Part shown: piece by piece, positions 8,260 to 17,017 of the stretch
How positions within the stretch are numbered: the stretch's first letter is position 1
How the letters are laid out: the number at the start of each line of letters is the position of its first letter
Assembly (NCBI RefSeq): GCF_003428625.2
Contig: NZ_QVQT02000001.1
Span: 744,001 to 808,000 of the forward strand
Reading direction: 5' to 3'
Source of the DNA: Paracidobacterium acidisoli
GTDB lineage: Bacteria; Acidobacteriota; Terriglobia; Terriglobales; Acidobacteriaceae
Length of the DNA: 64,000 nucleotides
Position numbers and translations under genes: made by a program
Notes under the pieces: model-generated
What the model was told of the DNA's origin: nothing
Seen by the model: the letters and a program-made list of their open reading frames with translations, nothing else
Databases searched by the model: none

Positions 8260-9369
8260 CTACAGGGATTTGCCGTCTGCCATGACGACCGCGACGAGCG
8301 AATCGGCGCAGCCGTAGTAGAGGAACCAGTGGCCGTGGAAGAGCACCAATCCTTCGGCGAAGGTGGTTCCGGCGGCGTATTGTCCCGTCTTCTCGTACGG
8401 CAGCTCCGGTTTCAGAACCGGCTCCGAGGTCTGTGCCAGACGATGCGATGGGTCATGCGCGTCAAAGAGCGCTTCACCGGCGGCGTAAGCATTCGGGCCG
8501 AGATTCGGGTCACCACCTTCGACGGCATTCTTGCCGTTGTAGATCACCACGATTCCGGCCTTCGTCAGCACCGGCGGCGGACCGGTCTCGGGAAATGTGC
8601 TGTCGAAATGCCCCGGACGCGGCTTCAGCACTTCGACCGGCTGGCCGCTGGCGTCCTCGACAGGCATCCAGTGAATGAGATCGTCCGAGGTGGCGAGATG
8701 GATTGCGCCTTCACCCCAGTACATCCAGTACTTTCCGTTCAGGCGCGCGGCGATCATCCGGCCATCGTGCACTTCGGTCAGGATGCCTGCCGATTTGTAT
8801 TTGAGGTTCGCGTATTTGCCACCGGCAGCGGTCAGAAAAGCGGGGCCGTACTTTGTCCAGTGCTGCAGATCGCGGGAGGTGGCGATGCCGACGGATGTGG
8901 TCTGGCGATTCCATTGCGTGTAGGTGAGAACGTAGGTCCCGTCCGGAGACTCGACGATGCGCGGATCTTCGACGCCGCCGGGCCATTCACGGTCCTTCTG
9001 GCCGTCGTTCGCCGGGTAGAAGATGGGCTCGGGCAGGCGGGTGAAGTGAATGCCGTCGGAGCTTTCGGCGAGACCGAGCCGCGAGGTGTGCATCCCGATC
9101 ACCATCGCGCCTGTGTCGTCCTCGGCGCGATAGAGCACATCGATTTTGCCGTCGCGCACGATGGCTGCCGGGTTGAAGGTGTGCAGCGCCTCCCAGTGAA
9201 CGGGCGCTTTGCGGATCGGGTCGGTGAAGACGGATGCCTTATCAGGCGTGATGACCGGATTTCCGGCAGCGGGACGGGAGAACGGGCCGATCACCCATGC
9301 GTCATGAGAAAGCGGCTGCCAGCCAGCCGCCATGAATACCGCCGCCGTAAGTATCGTTGCCAGTCGCAT
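8260..9369 (-). CDS. Exported GH130-like beta-propeller glycosidase/phosphorylase
   Basis: A 369-residue protein with an N-terminal hydrophobic segment (MRLATILTAAVFMAAGW), likely a signal peptide, and a five-bladed propeller pattern: FNPAAIVRDGKIDVLYRAED, GGVEDPRI and YTQWN, then a closing GLVLFHGHWFLYYGCAD. These are GH130 hallmarks; GH43 is the alternative. GH130 members act on beta-mannosides by phosphorolysis or, in exported forms, hydrolysis. The start lies 3 bases after the stop of the DHH gene, so the two are almost certainly cotranscribed. Confidence 0.75.
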   Translation of the reverse strand: MRLATILTAAVFMAAGWQPLSHDAWVIGPFSRPAAGNPVITPDKASVFTDPIRKAPVHWEALHTFNPAAIVRDGKIDVLYRAEDDTGAMVIGMHTSRLGLAESSDGIHFTRLPEPIFYPANDGQKDREWPGGVEDPRIVESPDGTYVLTYTQWNRQTTSVGIATSRDLQHWTKYGPAFLTAAGGKYANLKYKSAGILTEVHDGRMIAARLNGKYWMYWGEGAIHLATSDDLIHWMPVEDASGQPVEVLKPRPGHFDSTFPETGPPPVLTKAGIVVIYNGKNAVEGGDPNLGPNAYAAGEALFDAHDPSHRLAQTSEPVLKPELPYEKTGQYAAGTTFAEGLVLFHGHWFLYYGCADSLVAVVMADGKSL

Positions 9370-9372
9370 GGC

Positions 9373-10365
9373 CTACTTCTGTTCGGGATTGTGCGCTCTC
9401 AGCTCTGCAACGATCTCGACGGCAGCCGCGCGTGCCTCATCGGAGCGGTCGGGCGGAAAAGAGATGGCACCGACGCGGGCATGTCCGCCGCCTCCCCAGC
9501 GTTCGCAGATCGCGGCGAGGTTCACCATAGTCGCCGGATCGGCTTTTGTCCAGGGATTCGAGCCGACGGCCACCTTGGTGCGGAAGCTCGATTTGGACAG
9601 ACCGATGGAGTAGGTCGCCTCGGGATGGAGGTAGTAGGGGATGAACTTGTTGTAGCCCTCGAGCTGATGGTCGGAGATATCGAAGTAGATGGTTCCATCC
9701 TTCGACTCGGAGCGCTCGCGGATGAGCGACAGCGCCTGCTGATGGCGCTCGAGCAGAGGGGGCAGCAGCTCGGCCACGAAGGGCTGCTGCAGGACCTCGG
9801 CGAGAGGCATCTCGGTGAGCAGCGGGATGAGGCGCGGCACGAAGGCCGGGTCCTGGGTCGATTCAATCACCAGAGTAAGTTTCATCGCCGGGGCGGCCAT
9901 TTCGACGGCGGCTTCGGGGCTCTCGTAGAGCGCGCCGTCGACGATGTCGGCCCAGCGGATCAGATCCTTCACCGGCTCGGCGTTGAAGCCGAAGTGCGTC
10001 GAGGCGATCTTTGCGAGGAAGCTGGTACAGGAGATGAATTTGGGATCGTAGAAGCGGCGCTCGGCGTAGCGGCCGTCGGCGATGCCGCGGAGATAGTCCT
10101 GATGGTCTTCCGGGGTGAGGAAGGCGCTGAGATGGTGATCGAACCACCAGGTGATCTTCGGCGAGGCGGAGTACTTGAAATCGACGATGGCGTTTTCGTC
10201 GCCGATGAAGTCGGCCTCGTTAAAGAGGGCTCCGGCGCGATGGACCAGGCCCCAGAACTCGTAGCTCGCGTCCTGGCGGATGCACTCGCGATGGAAGCGG
10301 CTGAAAAGAGAAGCCGAGCAGGCTCCGTCGAAACACTTATCGTGATAAAAGACCCGGACCTTCAA
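9373..10365 (-). CDS. DHH-family phosphoesterase
   Basis: A 330-residue protein of the DHH superfamily. The FDHH motif lies near residue 77, with upstream aspartates in YHDKCFDGACSA and ADFIGDENAIVDF. The DHHA1-type GGGGHARVGA motif lies near residue 300. Such proteins hydrolyse short oligonucleotides, cyclic dinucleotides or pAp. The frame stays open upstream to a TTG at 10389, but TTG 10365 is preferred: it has GGGAG 9 bases upstream and gives MKVRVFYHDKCFDG, the usual N-terminus. First gene of a two-gene unit with the GH130-like gene. Confidence 0.8.
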   Translation of the reverse strand: MKVRVFYHDKCFDGACSASLFSRFHRECIRQDASYEFWGLVHRAGALFNEADFIGDENAIVDFKYSASPKITWWFDHHLSAFLTPEDHQDYLRGIADGRYAERRFYDPKFISCTSFLAKIASTHFGFNAEPVKDLIRWADIVDGALYESPEAAVEMAAPAMKLTLVIESTQDPAFVPRLIPLLTEMPLAEVLQQPFVAELLPPLLERHQQALSLIRERSESKDGTIYFDISDHQLEGYNKFIPYYLHPEATYSIGLSKSSFRTKVAVGSNPWTKADPATMVNLAAICERWGGGGHARVGAISFPPDRSDEARAAAVEIVAELRAHNPEQK

Positions 10366-10987
10366 ACGTAGAGACTCCCACCGCCGCAATATTGTTGATT
10401 CAGGAATTCTTTAGCATTGCCGGGAGCGAGCTTTGTGTCAAGCCGAGAGCTGCGGAGGCGGACGGGAAAAGCTCAGGTTTTGAATTTATTGGGGGGTGGT
10501 TCCCGCAAAGCCTTTCCTTTCAACATATTATCGAAGGATTACTTCGGTTATCCCCAGCTATCTCCTTGATTTATATGAGTTTGAATCTTTAGGGCCAGGA
10601 AGGTTTTGAGTGTGCCTGCCGGATTCACTTTGTATCGATCCTCCTTTGCGGAAGGAAGCCCGGCCCGATGATCTGAGCGCTGATTCCTCCACTTCCATTG
10701 TAGAAAAACAGCAGAAATTCCATGCCAAATTGCCGCTTCATTAAGTCATTTTATTTGAGACACTTGACGAAAGAACCATCTATTGGAGCTTGACAGGTAA
10801 AACGATCCCCTCCGGCGCCGATTCCGGGAGCGCGGAAGAGGCGTGGAAGCCGATTGTGAAATTCCACGGCAGGGTCTTCGCGCTTCGAGCGGGCAACGAT
10901 AGAATGCGAGCCAGGGAAGGTCGTTTTAAGACGCGCGCGAGCCGGAATAAAACAAGAACCGGACGGAAAAATGAAGGGCGGGCAGCC
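10366..10987. other. Long A/T-richer intergenic region
   Basis: About 620 bases between two divergently oriented genes. Several stretches are clearly A/T-rich for this genome (about 10470-10600 and 10700-10790). I find no supported gene, tRNA or named repeat. TTGACA at 10790-10795 has no matching -10 box. It should contain the promoters of both flanking genes and could hide a small RNA, for which I have no positive evidence. Confidence 0.4.
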
Positions 10988-11998
10988 ATGCCGTTGCAGA
11001 GACTTTGGGCCCCTTTACTGGCAGTACTCTTTCTGACCTGCGCTGCGGCGCAGTCCGCCTCTGCCGGCGGGTATGGACCGGGACAGACCGGGCAGAATAA
11101 CCCTCAGACACAGGCTCCGCCGCCGCCGGATGGGCAGGCAGACTCCGGCCAGGAAGCTCCGCCGTTTGATCCCTCGATCTTTGAGAACCCGCTTCCGGCC
11201 GACCAGCTTTCTTTTCTCACTTCCCTCGCCGGGATGCCGTCGGGCAAAGCGATCAAAGATAAGCAGCTCAAAAAAGTGATGCACAGCGTCGTTCCCGGCT
11301 GCGAGTTTCACTACGGGCGGGATATACCGCTTTGGGATGCTCTGGAGATGGTGCTGGAGCACTCGCCGGCGCCGGTTGTGATTCGCGACGGACGCTACGT
11401 GACGCTCTCAGGCACGAGCGGCCCGTACCTGGCGGGGCGCGGGTTCCTGTGGATCGATATGAAAACGGGGATCGGCCTGGGAGGGTTTTACTTTCACCCG
11501 ACGAACGGGGAGCCGACGCCGACGGTCGCGGTGTTTTCAAAGCAGGTGCGGACGAAGGACAAGGTGATCGAGATGAGCCAGCTTCCGCCGGAGTTTGCAC
11601 TGGACCTGTACCAGTGGCAGTGGGCATACCGGATTCCTCCGGTGACGACGCGGTATTTTCTGACCGGATCGGACCGGAGGATTCTGCTGGAGCATAACGA
11701 GGAGTACTGCTCGCTGACGGAGGCGAGGCCGGGGATGGCTGCGCCGCCCCCTCCGGGCATCTGCGAACAGATGGATGCGAATGCCGCCGATGTGGATCTG
11801 GACGCGGCGGGGTATCTGGAGCAGGTGCACTACATGACCAACGCGACGGCGTGGATGCTGACGGGGCCGGATGAGGTGGCGTGGCTGCAGGTGCGCAATA
11901 CGGCATGCATCGCGGGACCGAATCCTGTGCGGTGCCGTATCCGGATGACACGGGCGCGGACGCGGGTGATTCTGAGCGGGCATCCGGCGCGGGGTTAG
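10988..11998 (+). CDS. Exported protein of unknown function with LprI-like C-terminus
   Basis: A 336-residue protein with a clear signal peptide (WAPLLAVLFLTCAAAQSASA, residues 7-26) and a Gly/Gln/Pro-rich linker. The centre (about 65-220) has no family I recognise. The C-terminal 45 residues (MLTGPDEVAWLQVRN...CRIRMTRARTRVIL) follow the pattern of LprI/DUF1311 lysozyme-inhibitor domains: an aromatic and Arg/Asn residue, paired cysteines and a terminal RT. ATG 10988 was chosen because it puts the signal peptide at the N-terminus. Possibly an envelope-stress protein; low certainty. Confidence 0.6.
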   Translation: MPLQRLWAPLLAVLFLTCAAAQSASAGGYGPGQTGQNNPQTQAPPPPDGQADSGQEAPPFDPSIFENPLPADQLSFLTSLAGMPSGKAIKDKQLKKVMHSVVPGCEFHYGRDIPLWDALEMVLEHSPAPVVIRDGRYVTLSGTSGPYLAGRGFLWIDMKTGIGLGGFYFHPTNGEPTPTVAVFSKQVRTKDKVIEMSQLPPEFALDLYQWQWAYRIPPVTTRYFLTGSDRRILLEHNEEYCSLTEARPGMAAPPPPGICEQMDANAADVDLDAAGYLEQVHYMTNATAWMLTGPDEVAWLQVRNTACIAGPNPVRCRIRMTRARTRVILSGHPARG

Positions 11999-12234
11999 GG
12001 CTGACGGCGGACACTGGTTCTGTCCAGCCTGCCTTTTCAGTCTGCCCGTCCTGAGACAGACTGGTCAGCGTCTGCGGAGATTCGAGCAGTTATCAGAACC
12101 GGAGCGTTACCGTTCTTTCTTTTCGTCGTGGGTCAGTTTGAAACACAGAGAAAACAAACCATCCCCCAGTGGCTGAAGCCTCGGCATGCTGGAGCATTCG
12201 ATGGCACGGCTGAGGCCGTGCCCTTCCCAAATAT
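11999..12234. other. Convergent intergenic region with dispersed repeat
   Basis: No gene. It contains one copy of the GGCACGGCTGARGCCGTGCC repeat family at about 12148-12227, between convergent genes. Confidence 0.5.
12148..12227 (+). repeat. Dispersed repeat, GGCACGGCTGA type (copy 1)
   Basis: Begins GAGAAAACAAACCATCCC and ends with a near-palindrome GGCACGGCTGAGGCCGTGCC (12203-12222) and CCTTCC. A second copy at 39554-39633 shares the head and the palindrome, and a diverged third lies near 49721-49760. All are intergenic. Confidence 0.65.
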
Positions 12235-12891
12235 TCAACCTGACCCACTACCTTTTTTTCTCTTCCTGTTCCCTGGTTGCATCCCGGGTCGCTTCTCAGA
12301 ACTCTTCCTGCCGGGCCTGAGGCTTTCGGCTGTAGCACAGAGGGCTTCCGTCAGGTCTTTGGCGGACAGAGAGCCTGCGGGATCAATGAGCCACTGAAGA
12401 ACGAGTCCGGAGAGCAGCACGTGGTGGAGGGTGCCGATCGTTCGCACGGTTTGCTCGCTGATCGTGCTTTCGTCCTGATTCAGAAACATCGCCGCCAGAC
12501 CAGCGCGCGCGAGGTGCACTTTGCTCGCAATGACCTCGCGGGTCTCCGGCCGGCCCACCATCTGCGCGAAGATTTCGAAGTTGGCGACCCACAGCGCGCG
12601 ATGGGTTTCAAAGGTGGCGATGATCTTTGCCCAGGTGGCTTCAAATCGCTGCGCGGGCGCAACGCCGGGCGGAATGGCGGTCTGCAGCGCTTGCTGAAGA
12701 TCCTGGTCCCATTCGCCGAACGCGAGCAGCAAAGCTTCCGTCAGCAGAGCTTCCTTGGAGGAAAAGTGATAGCCGATGGCGGCCAGACTGACCCCGGCTG
12801 CCGAGGCGATATCCCGGGCGGTGGTGCGGTTATATCCCTTCTCCAGCAGACATTGCTTCGCTGCCAGCAGTAAAGCATCCCGATTGTTCAT
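12235..12891 (-). CDS. TetR-family transcriptional regulator
   Basis: A 218-residue protein. The N-terminal helix-turn-helix (about residues 5-50: TTARDIASAAGVSLAAIGYHFSSKEAL) is typical TetR, followed by a ligand-binding helical domain and a basic tail (GNRKRKKGSG). It is divergent from an FAD monooxygenase gene with about 98 bases between starts. TetR proteins in this layout usually repress the divergent enzyme and themselves. Tandem 13-bp repeats in the gap (12918-12967) are the likely operator. Confidence 0.88.
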   Translation of the reverse strand: MNNRDALLLAAKQCLLEKGYNRTTARDIASAAGVSLAAIGYHFSSKEALLTEALLLAFGEWDQDLQQALQTAIPPGVAPAQRFEATWAKIIATFETHRALWVANFEIFAQMVGRPETREVIASKVHLARAGLAAMFLNQDESTISEQTVRTIGTLHHVLLSGLVLQWLIDPAGSLSAKDLTEALCATAESLRPGRKSSEKRPGMQPGNRKRKKGSGSG

Positions 12892-12917
12892 AAAAATCTG
12901 AGCCGGCTCCCTGGAAC

Positions 12918-12967
12918 ATTTGTATCAGACGTTCGTATAGTACATTTGTATAAGACATTTGTTCTAC
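12918..12967. promoter_or_regulatory. Tandem 13-bp repeats in TetR / monooxygenase divergon
   Basis: Four head-to-tail units: ATTTGTATCAGAC (12918-12930), GTTCGTATAGTAC (12931-12943), ATTTGTATAAGAC (12944-12956) and a shortened ATTTGTTCTAC (12957-12967). Units 1 and 3 differ at one base. The array sits between divergent starts and contains a TATAGT that could be a -10 box. Probably where the TetR protein binds, although direct repeats rather than a palindrome are unusual for TetR. Confidence 0.6.
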
Positions 12968-12989
12968 TCCGCTCAATACGGGAGGCGCA

Positions 12990-14186
12990 GTGAAAAACGG
13001 AAACATTCTCATCTCAGGCGCGAGCGTGGCCGGTCCGGCGCTGGCCTTCTGGCTCCATCGCTACGGATTTCAGCCCACCATCGTGGAACGCGCGCCGGCG
13101 GTGCGTCCGGGCGGATACGCAATCGACTTTCGCGGCGCGTCGCTTCGCGTGCTGGAACGGATGGGACTGCTGCCGGAGGTGCAGCGGAAACAGACCCGCA
13201 TCGGCGCCATTACGATCGTCGACCGGAACAACAGCAAGGTCGCCAGCATGCCCGATGGGTTTACCAGCGGCGAGCTCGAGATTTTGCGCGGCGACCTAGC
13301 GGACATTTTTCACGAAGCCACGCGGGAGACGACCGAATATATCTTCGATGACAGTATTGCCGCGATGGAAGAGAGCGAAGACGGCGTGGATGTATTGTTT
13401 CAGAGCGGCAGGCGGCGCAGGTTCGATCTGGTAGCCGGCGCGGACGGACTGCATTCAAAAGTGCGCTCCGTCGCGTTTGGAGAGGAAGCGGACTTCGTCC
13501 GTTACCTGGGATATTACGTTTCCATCTTTACCATTCCGAACTACCTGCATCTCGATCACGCCGGACTGTACTACGGGACACCGGGCAGGAAGGTCGGCAT
13601 CTTCAGTGGAGGCGATCCGGCGGAGGCGAAGGCATCGTTCTTCTTCGCTACAGAACCGCTCTGCTGCGCCCGATACGACAGCGCGCAGCAGAAGGAGATT
13701 CTGCGCAGCCATTTCGGACGGGAGGGATGGGAGGTACCGCGTCTGCTGGAATGGATGGAGAGCGCGCCGGATTTCTATTTCGATTCCGTCAGCCAGGTGA
13801 AGATGAAGCGGTGGTCGGCGGGCCGCTGCGTTTTACTTGGCGATGCGGCGTACTGCGCCTCGCCGCTCTCGGGGATGGGGACGGGGATGGCCGTCGTCGG
13901 AGCCTACGTTCTGGCCGGCGAACTGGCGGAGTCCGGCGGGAACCATCGGGTGGCCTTTGAGAGCTATGAGCGCCTGATGCGGAGATTCGTGGAGAAGTGT
14001 CAGGGAATTGCCGATGGAGGCGTCGACTGGTTTGTGCCGCGAACCCGCTTCCGGCTGTGGCTGAGCCATCAGATGTGGAAGATTCTTCCTTACACTCCAT
14101 GGAAAAACATGATGATCGAAGTGCCTCTGAAGATCGGGAACTCGATCGATCTCAGGGACTATGAAGGCAGAACAGGGGTGTGTTGA
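12990..14186 (+). CDS. FAD-dependent monooxygenase (PHBH/Tet(X)-like)
   Basis: A 398-residue class A flavoprotein monooxygenase. The FAD-binding GASVAGPALAFWL lies near the N-terminus, ADGLHSKVRS in the middle, and GDAAYCASPLSGMGTGMA (GD motif) near residue 287. Such enzymes hydroxylate aromatic or antibiotic-like substrates with NAD(P)H and O2; some inactivate tetracyclines or rifamycins. The substrate cannot be read from sequence. Start is GTG 12990 with GGAGG 4 bases upstream. Divergent from the TetR gene, so expression is probably induced by its substrate. Confidence 0.85.
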   Translation: MKNGNILISGASVAGPALAFWLHRYGFQPTIVERAPAVRPGGYAIDFRGASLRVLERMGLLPEVQRKQTRIGAITIVDRNNSKVASMPDGFTSGELEILRGDLADIFHEATRETTEYIFDDSIAAMEESEDGVDVLFQSGRRRRFDLVAGADGLHSKVRSVAFGEEADFVRYLGYYVSIFTIPNYLHLDHAGLYYGTPGRKVGIFSGGDPAEAKASFFFATEPLCCARYDSAQQKEILRSHFGREGWEVPRLLEWMESAPDFYFDSVSQVKMKRWSAGRCVLLGDAAYCASPLSGMGTGMAVVGAYVLAGELAESGGNHRVAFESYERLMRRFVEKCQGIADGGVDWFVPRTRFRLWLSHQMWKILPYTPWKNMMIEVPLKIGNSIDLRDYEGRTGVC

Positions 14187-14407
14187 TTTTGCATCGGTCT
14201 GAAGCTCATGCTCGCGCATCGGCCGGGATATGCAGGTGATGCCGGGGCTCCGGAACCGGGACAAACTCCGGAAGGAGTGCGGATTCGTTCACGGTTTCGG
14301 TCATTTGTCCACAAAATGCACCTGTAAGATGGCTAACGGCATGATTGCCGGCGCCGGGGACGGCCGTTGTTCTTCCGGCATGCGGACAGAGACAAGGGAG
14401 GCGGAAG

Positions 14408-15460
14408 ATGCCAAAACGAACCGTGGTGGCGGGTACCTGGCAGATTGAAACCAATAATCAGGCGACACGCGCCGGCGAGTCTCTGGATGTGACCGGCGTC
14501 TTCTCGCTCGACACGAAGATCAGCACGATGACGCGGATCGTGACGGATTTTTACAACGACGCAAAGGCGTCCCTTGCCTATACCAACATTCCTCCGCTCT
14601 TTATCTTTGTCGCGCCGGAGTACTACTTCAAGCGCACGCTGACGCAGCGATGCCTGACGAAGGACGAGAGAGACCGGACGCGCGACGCGATGTCGATTCT
14701 CGCCCAGTCATTGCCGAATCTGCTCCTGATTCCGGGTACGGTGGCGTGGAGGAAGCCGCTCGATAAAAAGGCGCATGCCAAAGCGTCGGAACGACTGGAA
14801 CGAAGACTCGCATTGGATGGCGCCTATACCGGCGCAAGAACCCTGCCGAAGCCTTCCTCGGGAGGCATGTTCGGGAAGAGCAAGGTGAAAGCGGATGCCG
14901 CCTACAACACCGCCTATCTCTACATGGGAACCCGCATCATGAAGTATCACAAGATGGAGGATGCGGGAGAGCTTGCAGAAGAGGACGAAGGCGCCATCTT
15001 CGTTCCCGGAGACGGGAACAACGTGTTTACGGTCGCCAGTCTGAGAGTGGGGATCGAGATCTGCGCCGATCATCAGGCGCATCACCTGAGAGAGAAGGTC
15101 GATATCCATATCGTCAGCTCGGCATCGGTGGCGCGGAGGGATGAGCATGTGATGGCCAAAGACGGAGGGCTTTATATACGCGCCAACACCGGCGACGCGG
15201 AGATTACAAAGGTCGATCGGACCACCACGACGCCTCTCGCTGCGGCTCCCAATACAGTGAAGACGCCGCAGATCGCCGACGTGGGCGCGATGGATGAGGC
15301 CTTCCGGAGACGGTGGGATACGGCGAAGGATCTGAGCAAGGCGCTGTTCACGAATCATCCCGAGCAGAAGAAGCCGAAGAAGCAGTCGATCCGGGAGCTG
15401 GTTCGACTGGCATACGGAGGCAAGCTGACGACGGCCGTGACCGAAGTCGACACCATATAG
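14408..15460 (+). CDS. Nitrilase-superfamily (carbon-nitrogen hydrolase) protein
   Basis: A 350-residue protein with the catalytic triad of the nitrilase fold in order: E71 in FVAPEYYF, a Lys at K179 or K182 in MKYHKMED, and C219 in GIEICADH. Members hydrolyse amides or nitriles. It is longer than simple omega-amidases, with a Lys/Arg-rich insert (about 112-162) and a charged tail after about 290. Substrate unknown. The start is fixed by GGGAGG about 6 bases before ATG 14408. No signal peptide, so cytoplasmic. Confidence 0.75.
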   Translation: MPKRTVVAGTWQIETNNQATRAGESLDVTGVFSLDTKISTMTRIVTDFYNDAKASLAYTNIPPLFIFVAPEYYFKRTLTQRCLTKDERDRTRDAMSILAQSLPNLLLIPGTVAWRKPLDKKAHAKASERLERRLALDGAYTGARTLPKPSSGGMFGKSKVKADAAYNTAYLYMGTRIMKYHKMEDAGELAEEDEGAIFVPGDGNNVFTVASLRVGIEICADHQAHHLREKVDIHIVSSASVARRDEHVMAKDGGLYIRANTGDAEITKVDRTTTTPLAAAPNTVKTPQIADVGAMDEAFRRRWDTAKDLSKALFTNHPEQKKPKKQSIRELVRLAYGGKLTTAVTEVDTI

Positions 15461-15598
15461 CTGCTGCCATGCAGCCTGCACGCTTTCCGGTGAGCGATCC
15501 TGGCCAGGAATGCATGAAGAGCTCTGCCCTGTCGAAGGCCTGCGATTCACAATCGCGTCAGAGTTGCCGCCTACAATCGGGCCCGGAGGAGAGTGGCA

Positions 15599-16108
15599 AT
15601 GTCGGTTGTGATGCTTTCAGGGCCCATTGGTTCGGGCAAGACCACGGTAGCGCGGGAGCTGGTGGCGATCTCTCCGGCGCCGCTCTGTTATCTGGAGGGC
15701 GATACGCTCTGGCCGATGTTTGCAAAGCCGCATGCGGGGCCGCGCCACGAGCGGTTCCGGCTGCTGATGCGCTCGATGACGGCGGCGTCGGTGCCGCTGA
15801 CGCGCGGCGGGTACGAGGTGCTGCTGGACTTCTCTTTTCCCCTGGACTTTCTGGAGACGGCCCGCAAAATTCTGAAGGAGATTCCGCTGGATTTTGTGGT
15901 GCTGCGGCCGAGTCTCGAAGTATGCGAACAGAGGGCGGCCGCGCGGGCGGAGGGAGCGATCTCCGATTACAGGGCGTATCGGGACTTTTATGCGATGTTC
16001 GAAGGATCGGCGCGCCACGAGATCTGCGACGACGAGGCCGATGCCGCGGCTCTGGCGCGGCGCATCCGCGAGGGGATCGATCGGGGCGACTTCCGGGTCA
16101 AGGGATGA
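15599..16108 (+). CDS. P-loop kinase-like NTPase (AAA_33 type)
   Basis: A 169-residue P-loop protein with Walker A GPIGSGKTT at residues 8-16 and an Arg-rich lid region (CEQRAAARAEGAISDYRAY). It resembles small-molecule or antibiotic kinases such as gluconate kinase or chloramphenicol phosphotransferase, but nothing identifies the acceptor. ATG 15599 is preferred to GTG 15593 because GGAGGA at 15585-15590 is 8 bases away. TACAAT at 15572-15577 is a plausible -10 box. Confidence 0.75.
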   Translation: MSVVMLSGPIGSGKTTVARELVAISPAPLCYLEGDTLWPMFAKPHAGPRHERFRLLMRSMTAASVPLTRGGYEVLLDFSFPLDFLETARKILKEIPLDFVVLRPSLEVCEQRAAARAEGAISDYRAYRDFYAMFEGSARHEICDDEADAAALARRIREGIDRGDFRVKG

Positions 16109-16160
16109 GCCGGCCGGGGACGTTGCGGGATGGCGACGTGTAAAGTTCTTCCATTCTTTC

Positions 16161-16189
16161 TTGACAATCTAAACTAAACCGTTCAGTAT
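16161..16189 (+). promoter_or_regulatory. Promoter of ABC exporter operon
   Basis: TTGACA (16161-16166), a 17-base spacer, then CAGTAT (16184-16189) as a weak -10 box. It lies 38 bases before GTG 16227. The spacer overlaps a TetR-type palindrome, so repressor binding would block RNA polymerase. Confidence 0.6.
16173..16187. promoter_or_regulatory. TetR-type operator overlapping the promoter
   Basis: ACTAAAC-C-GTTCAGT: a 15-bp inverted repeat centred on 16180 with 6 of 7 arm positions matching, inside the -35/-10 spacer. The ACTRAAC/GTTYAGT form is common for TetR repressors of drug exporters. The probable binder is the TetR protein at 17790, the last gene of this operon, giving autoregulation. 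Confidence 0.6.
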
Positions 16190-16226
16190 TCGAGATACGC
16201 ATTGTTCCGTATACAGGGAGGTATGC

Positions 16227-17015
16227 GTGATCCGGGTAGAGAATCTGACGAAGACCTTCGACCAGTTCACCGCGGTGAAGGGGATATCGTTCGACGTGGA
16301 GCAGGGCGAGATCTTCGCCTTTCTGGGGCCGAACGGCGCGGGAAAGACCACCACCATCAAGATGCTGACGACGCTGCTGCGGCCGACGAGCGGCGCGATT
16401 CACCTGAACGGGCTGGACCCGTGGGTGAAGCAGAAAGAGGCGCGGCAGAGCTTCGGGATCGTCTTTCAGGACCCGAGCCTCGACAACGAGCAGACGGCAT
16501 ACGAAAACATGGAGCTGCACGGGGTGCTGTATCACGTGCCGCGAAAGGTGCGCGCAGAGCGCATCGAGCGGCTGCTGACCACCTTCGAGCTGTGGGAGCG
16601 GCGCAACGATTACGCGAAGACCTTCTCCGGCGGCATGAAGCGGCGGCTGGAGATTGCGCGCGGGCTGCTGCACACGCCGAAGATCCTGTTTCTGGACGAG
16701 CCGACGCTGGGGCTCGATCCGCAGAGCCGCAACCAGCTCTGGACGCATGTGAAGCACCTGAACGAGACGGAGCAGACGACGGTCTTTCTGACCACGCACT
16801 ACATGGACGAGGCGGACCGGGTGGCGCACCGGATCGCGATTATGGACCACGGCGCGATTGTGGCGCAGGGCACGTCGGCGGAGCTGAAGGAACGGACGGG
16901 AAGCGACTCGCTGGAAGGGGCGTTTCTGGCGCTGACCGGTGAATCGCTGCGCGACGAGGGCGCGGACTCGAAGGACCAGATGCGGCAGTTCGCAAAAATG
17001 TGGAGAGGACGGTAG
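16227..17015 (+). CDS. ABC transporter ATP-binding protein (DrrA-like)
   Basis: A 262-residue ATPase with Walker A GPNGAGKTT, Q-loop FQDPSLDNE, signature FSGGMKRRLE, Walker B ILFLDEP and H-loop TTHYMDEADR. It pairs with the ABC-2 permease 2 bases downstream to form a drug or lipid exporter of the DrrAB type. Start is GTG 16227 with GGGAGG 5 bases upstream; homologues begin (M)IRVENLTK. Controlled by the promoter and operator at 16161-16189 and the downstream TetR gene. Confidence 0.92.
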   Translation: MIRVENLTKTFDQFTAVKGISFDVEQGEIFAFLGPNGAGKTTTIKMLTTLLRPTSGAIHLNGLDPWVKQKEARQSFGIVFQDPSLDNEQTAYENMELHGVLYHVPRKVRAERIERLLTTFELWERRNDYAKTFSGGMKRRLEIARGLLHTPKILFLDEPTLGLDPQSRNQLWTHVKHLNETEQTTVFLTTHYMDEADRVAHRIAIMDHGAIVAQGTSAELKERTGSDSLEGAFLALTGESLRDEGADSKDQMRQFAKMWRGR

Positions 17016-17017
17016 GC

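Noticed and set aside
8137-10371. 744-residue + strand frame across the GH130-like and DHH genes
   Set aside because: Antisense shadow of two motif-bearing genes in GC-rich DNA; no domain of its own.
10790-10795. TTGACA as a -35 box
   Set aside because: No -10 box at 16-18 bases downstream.
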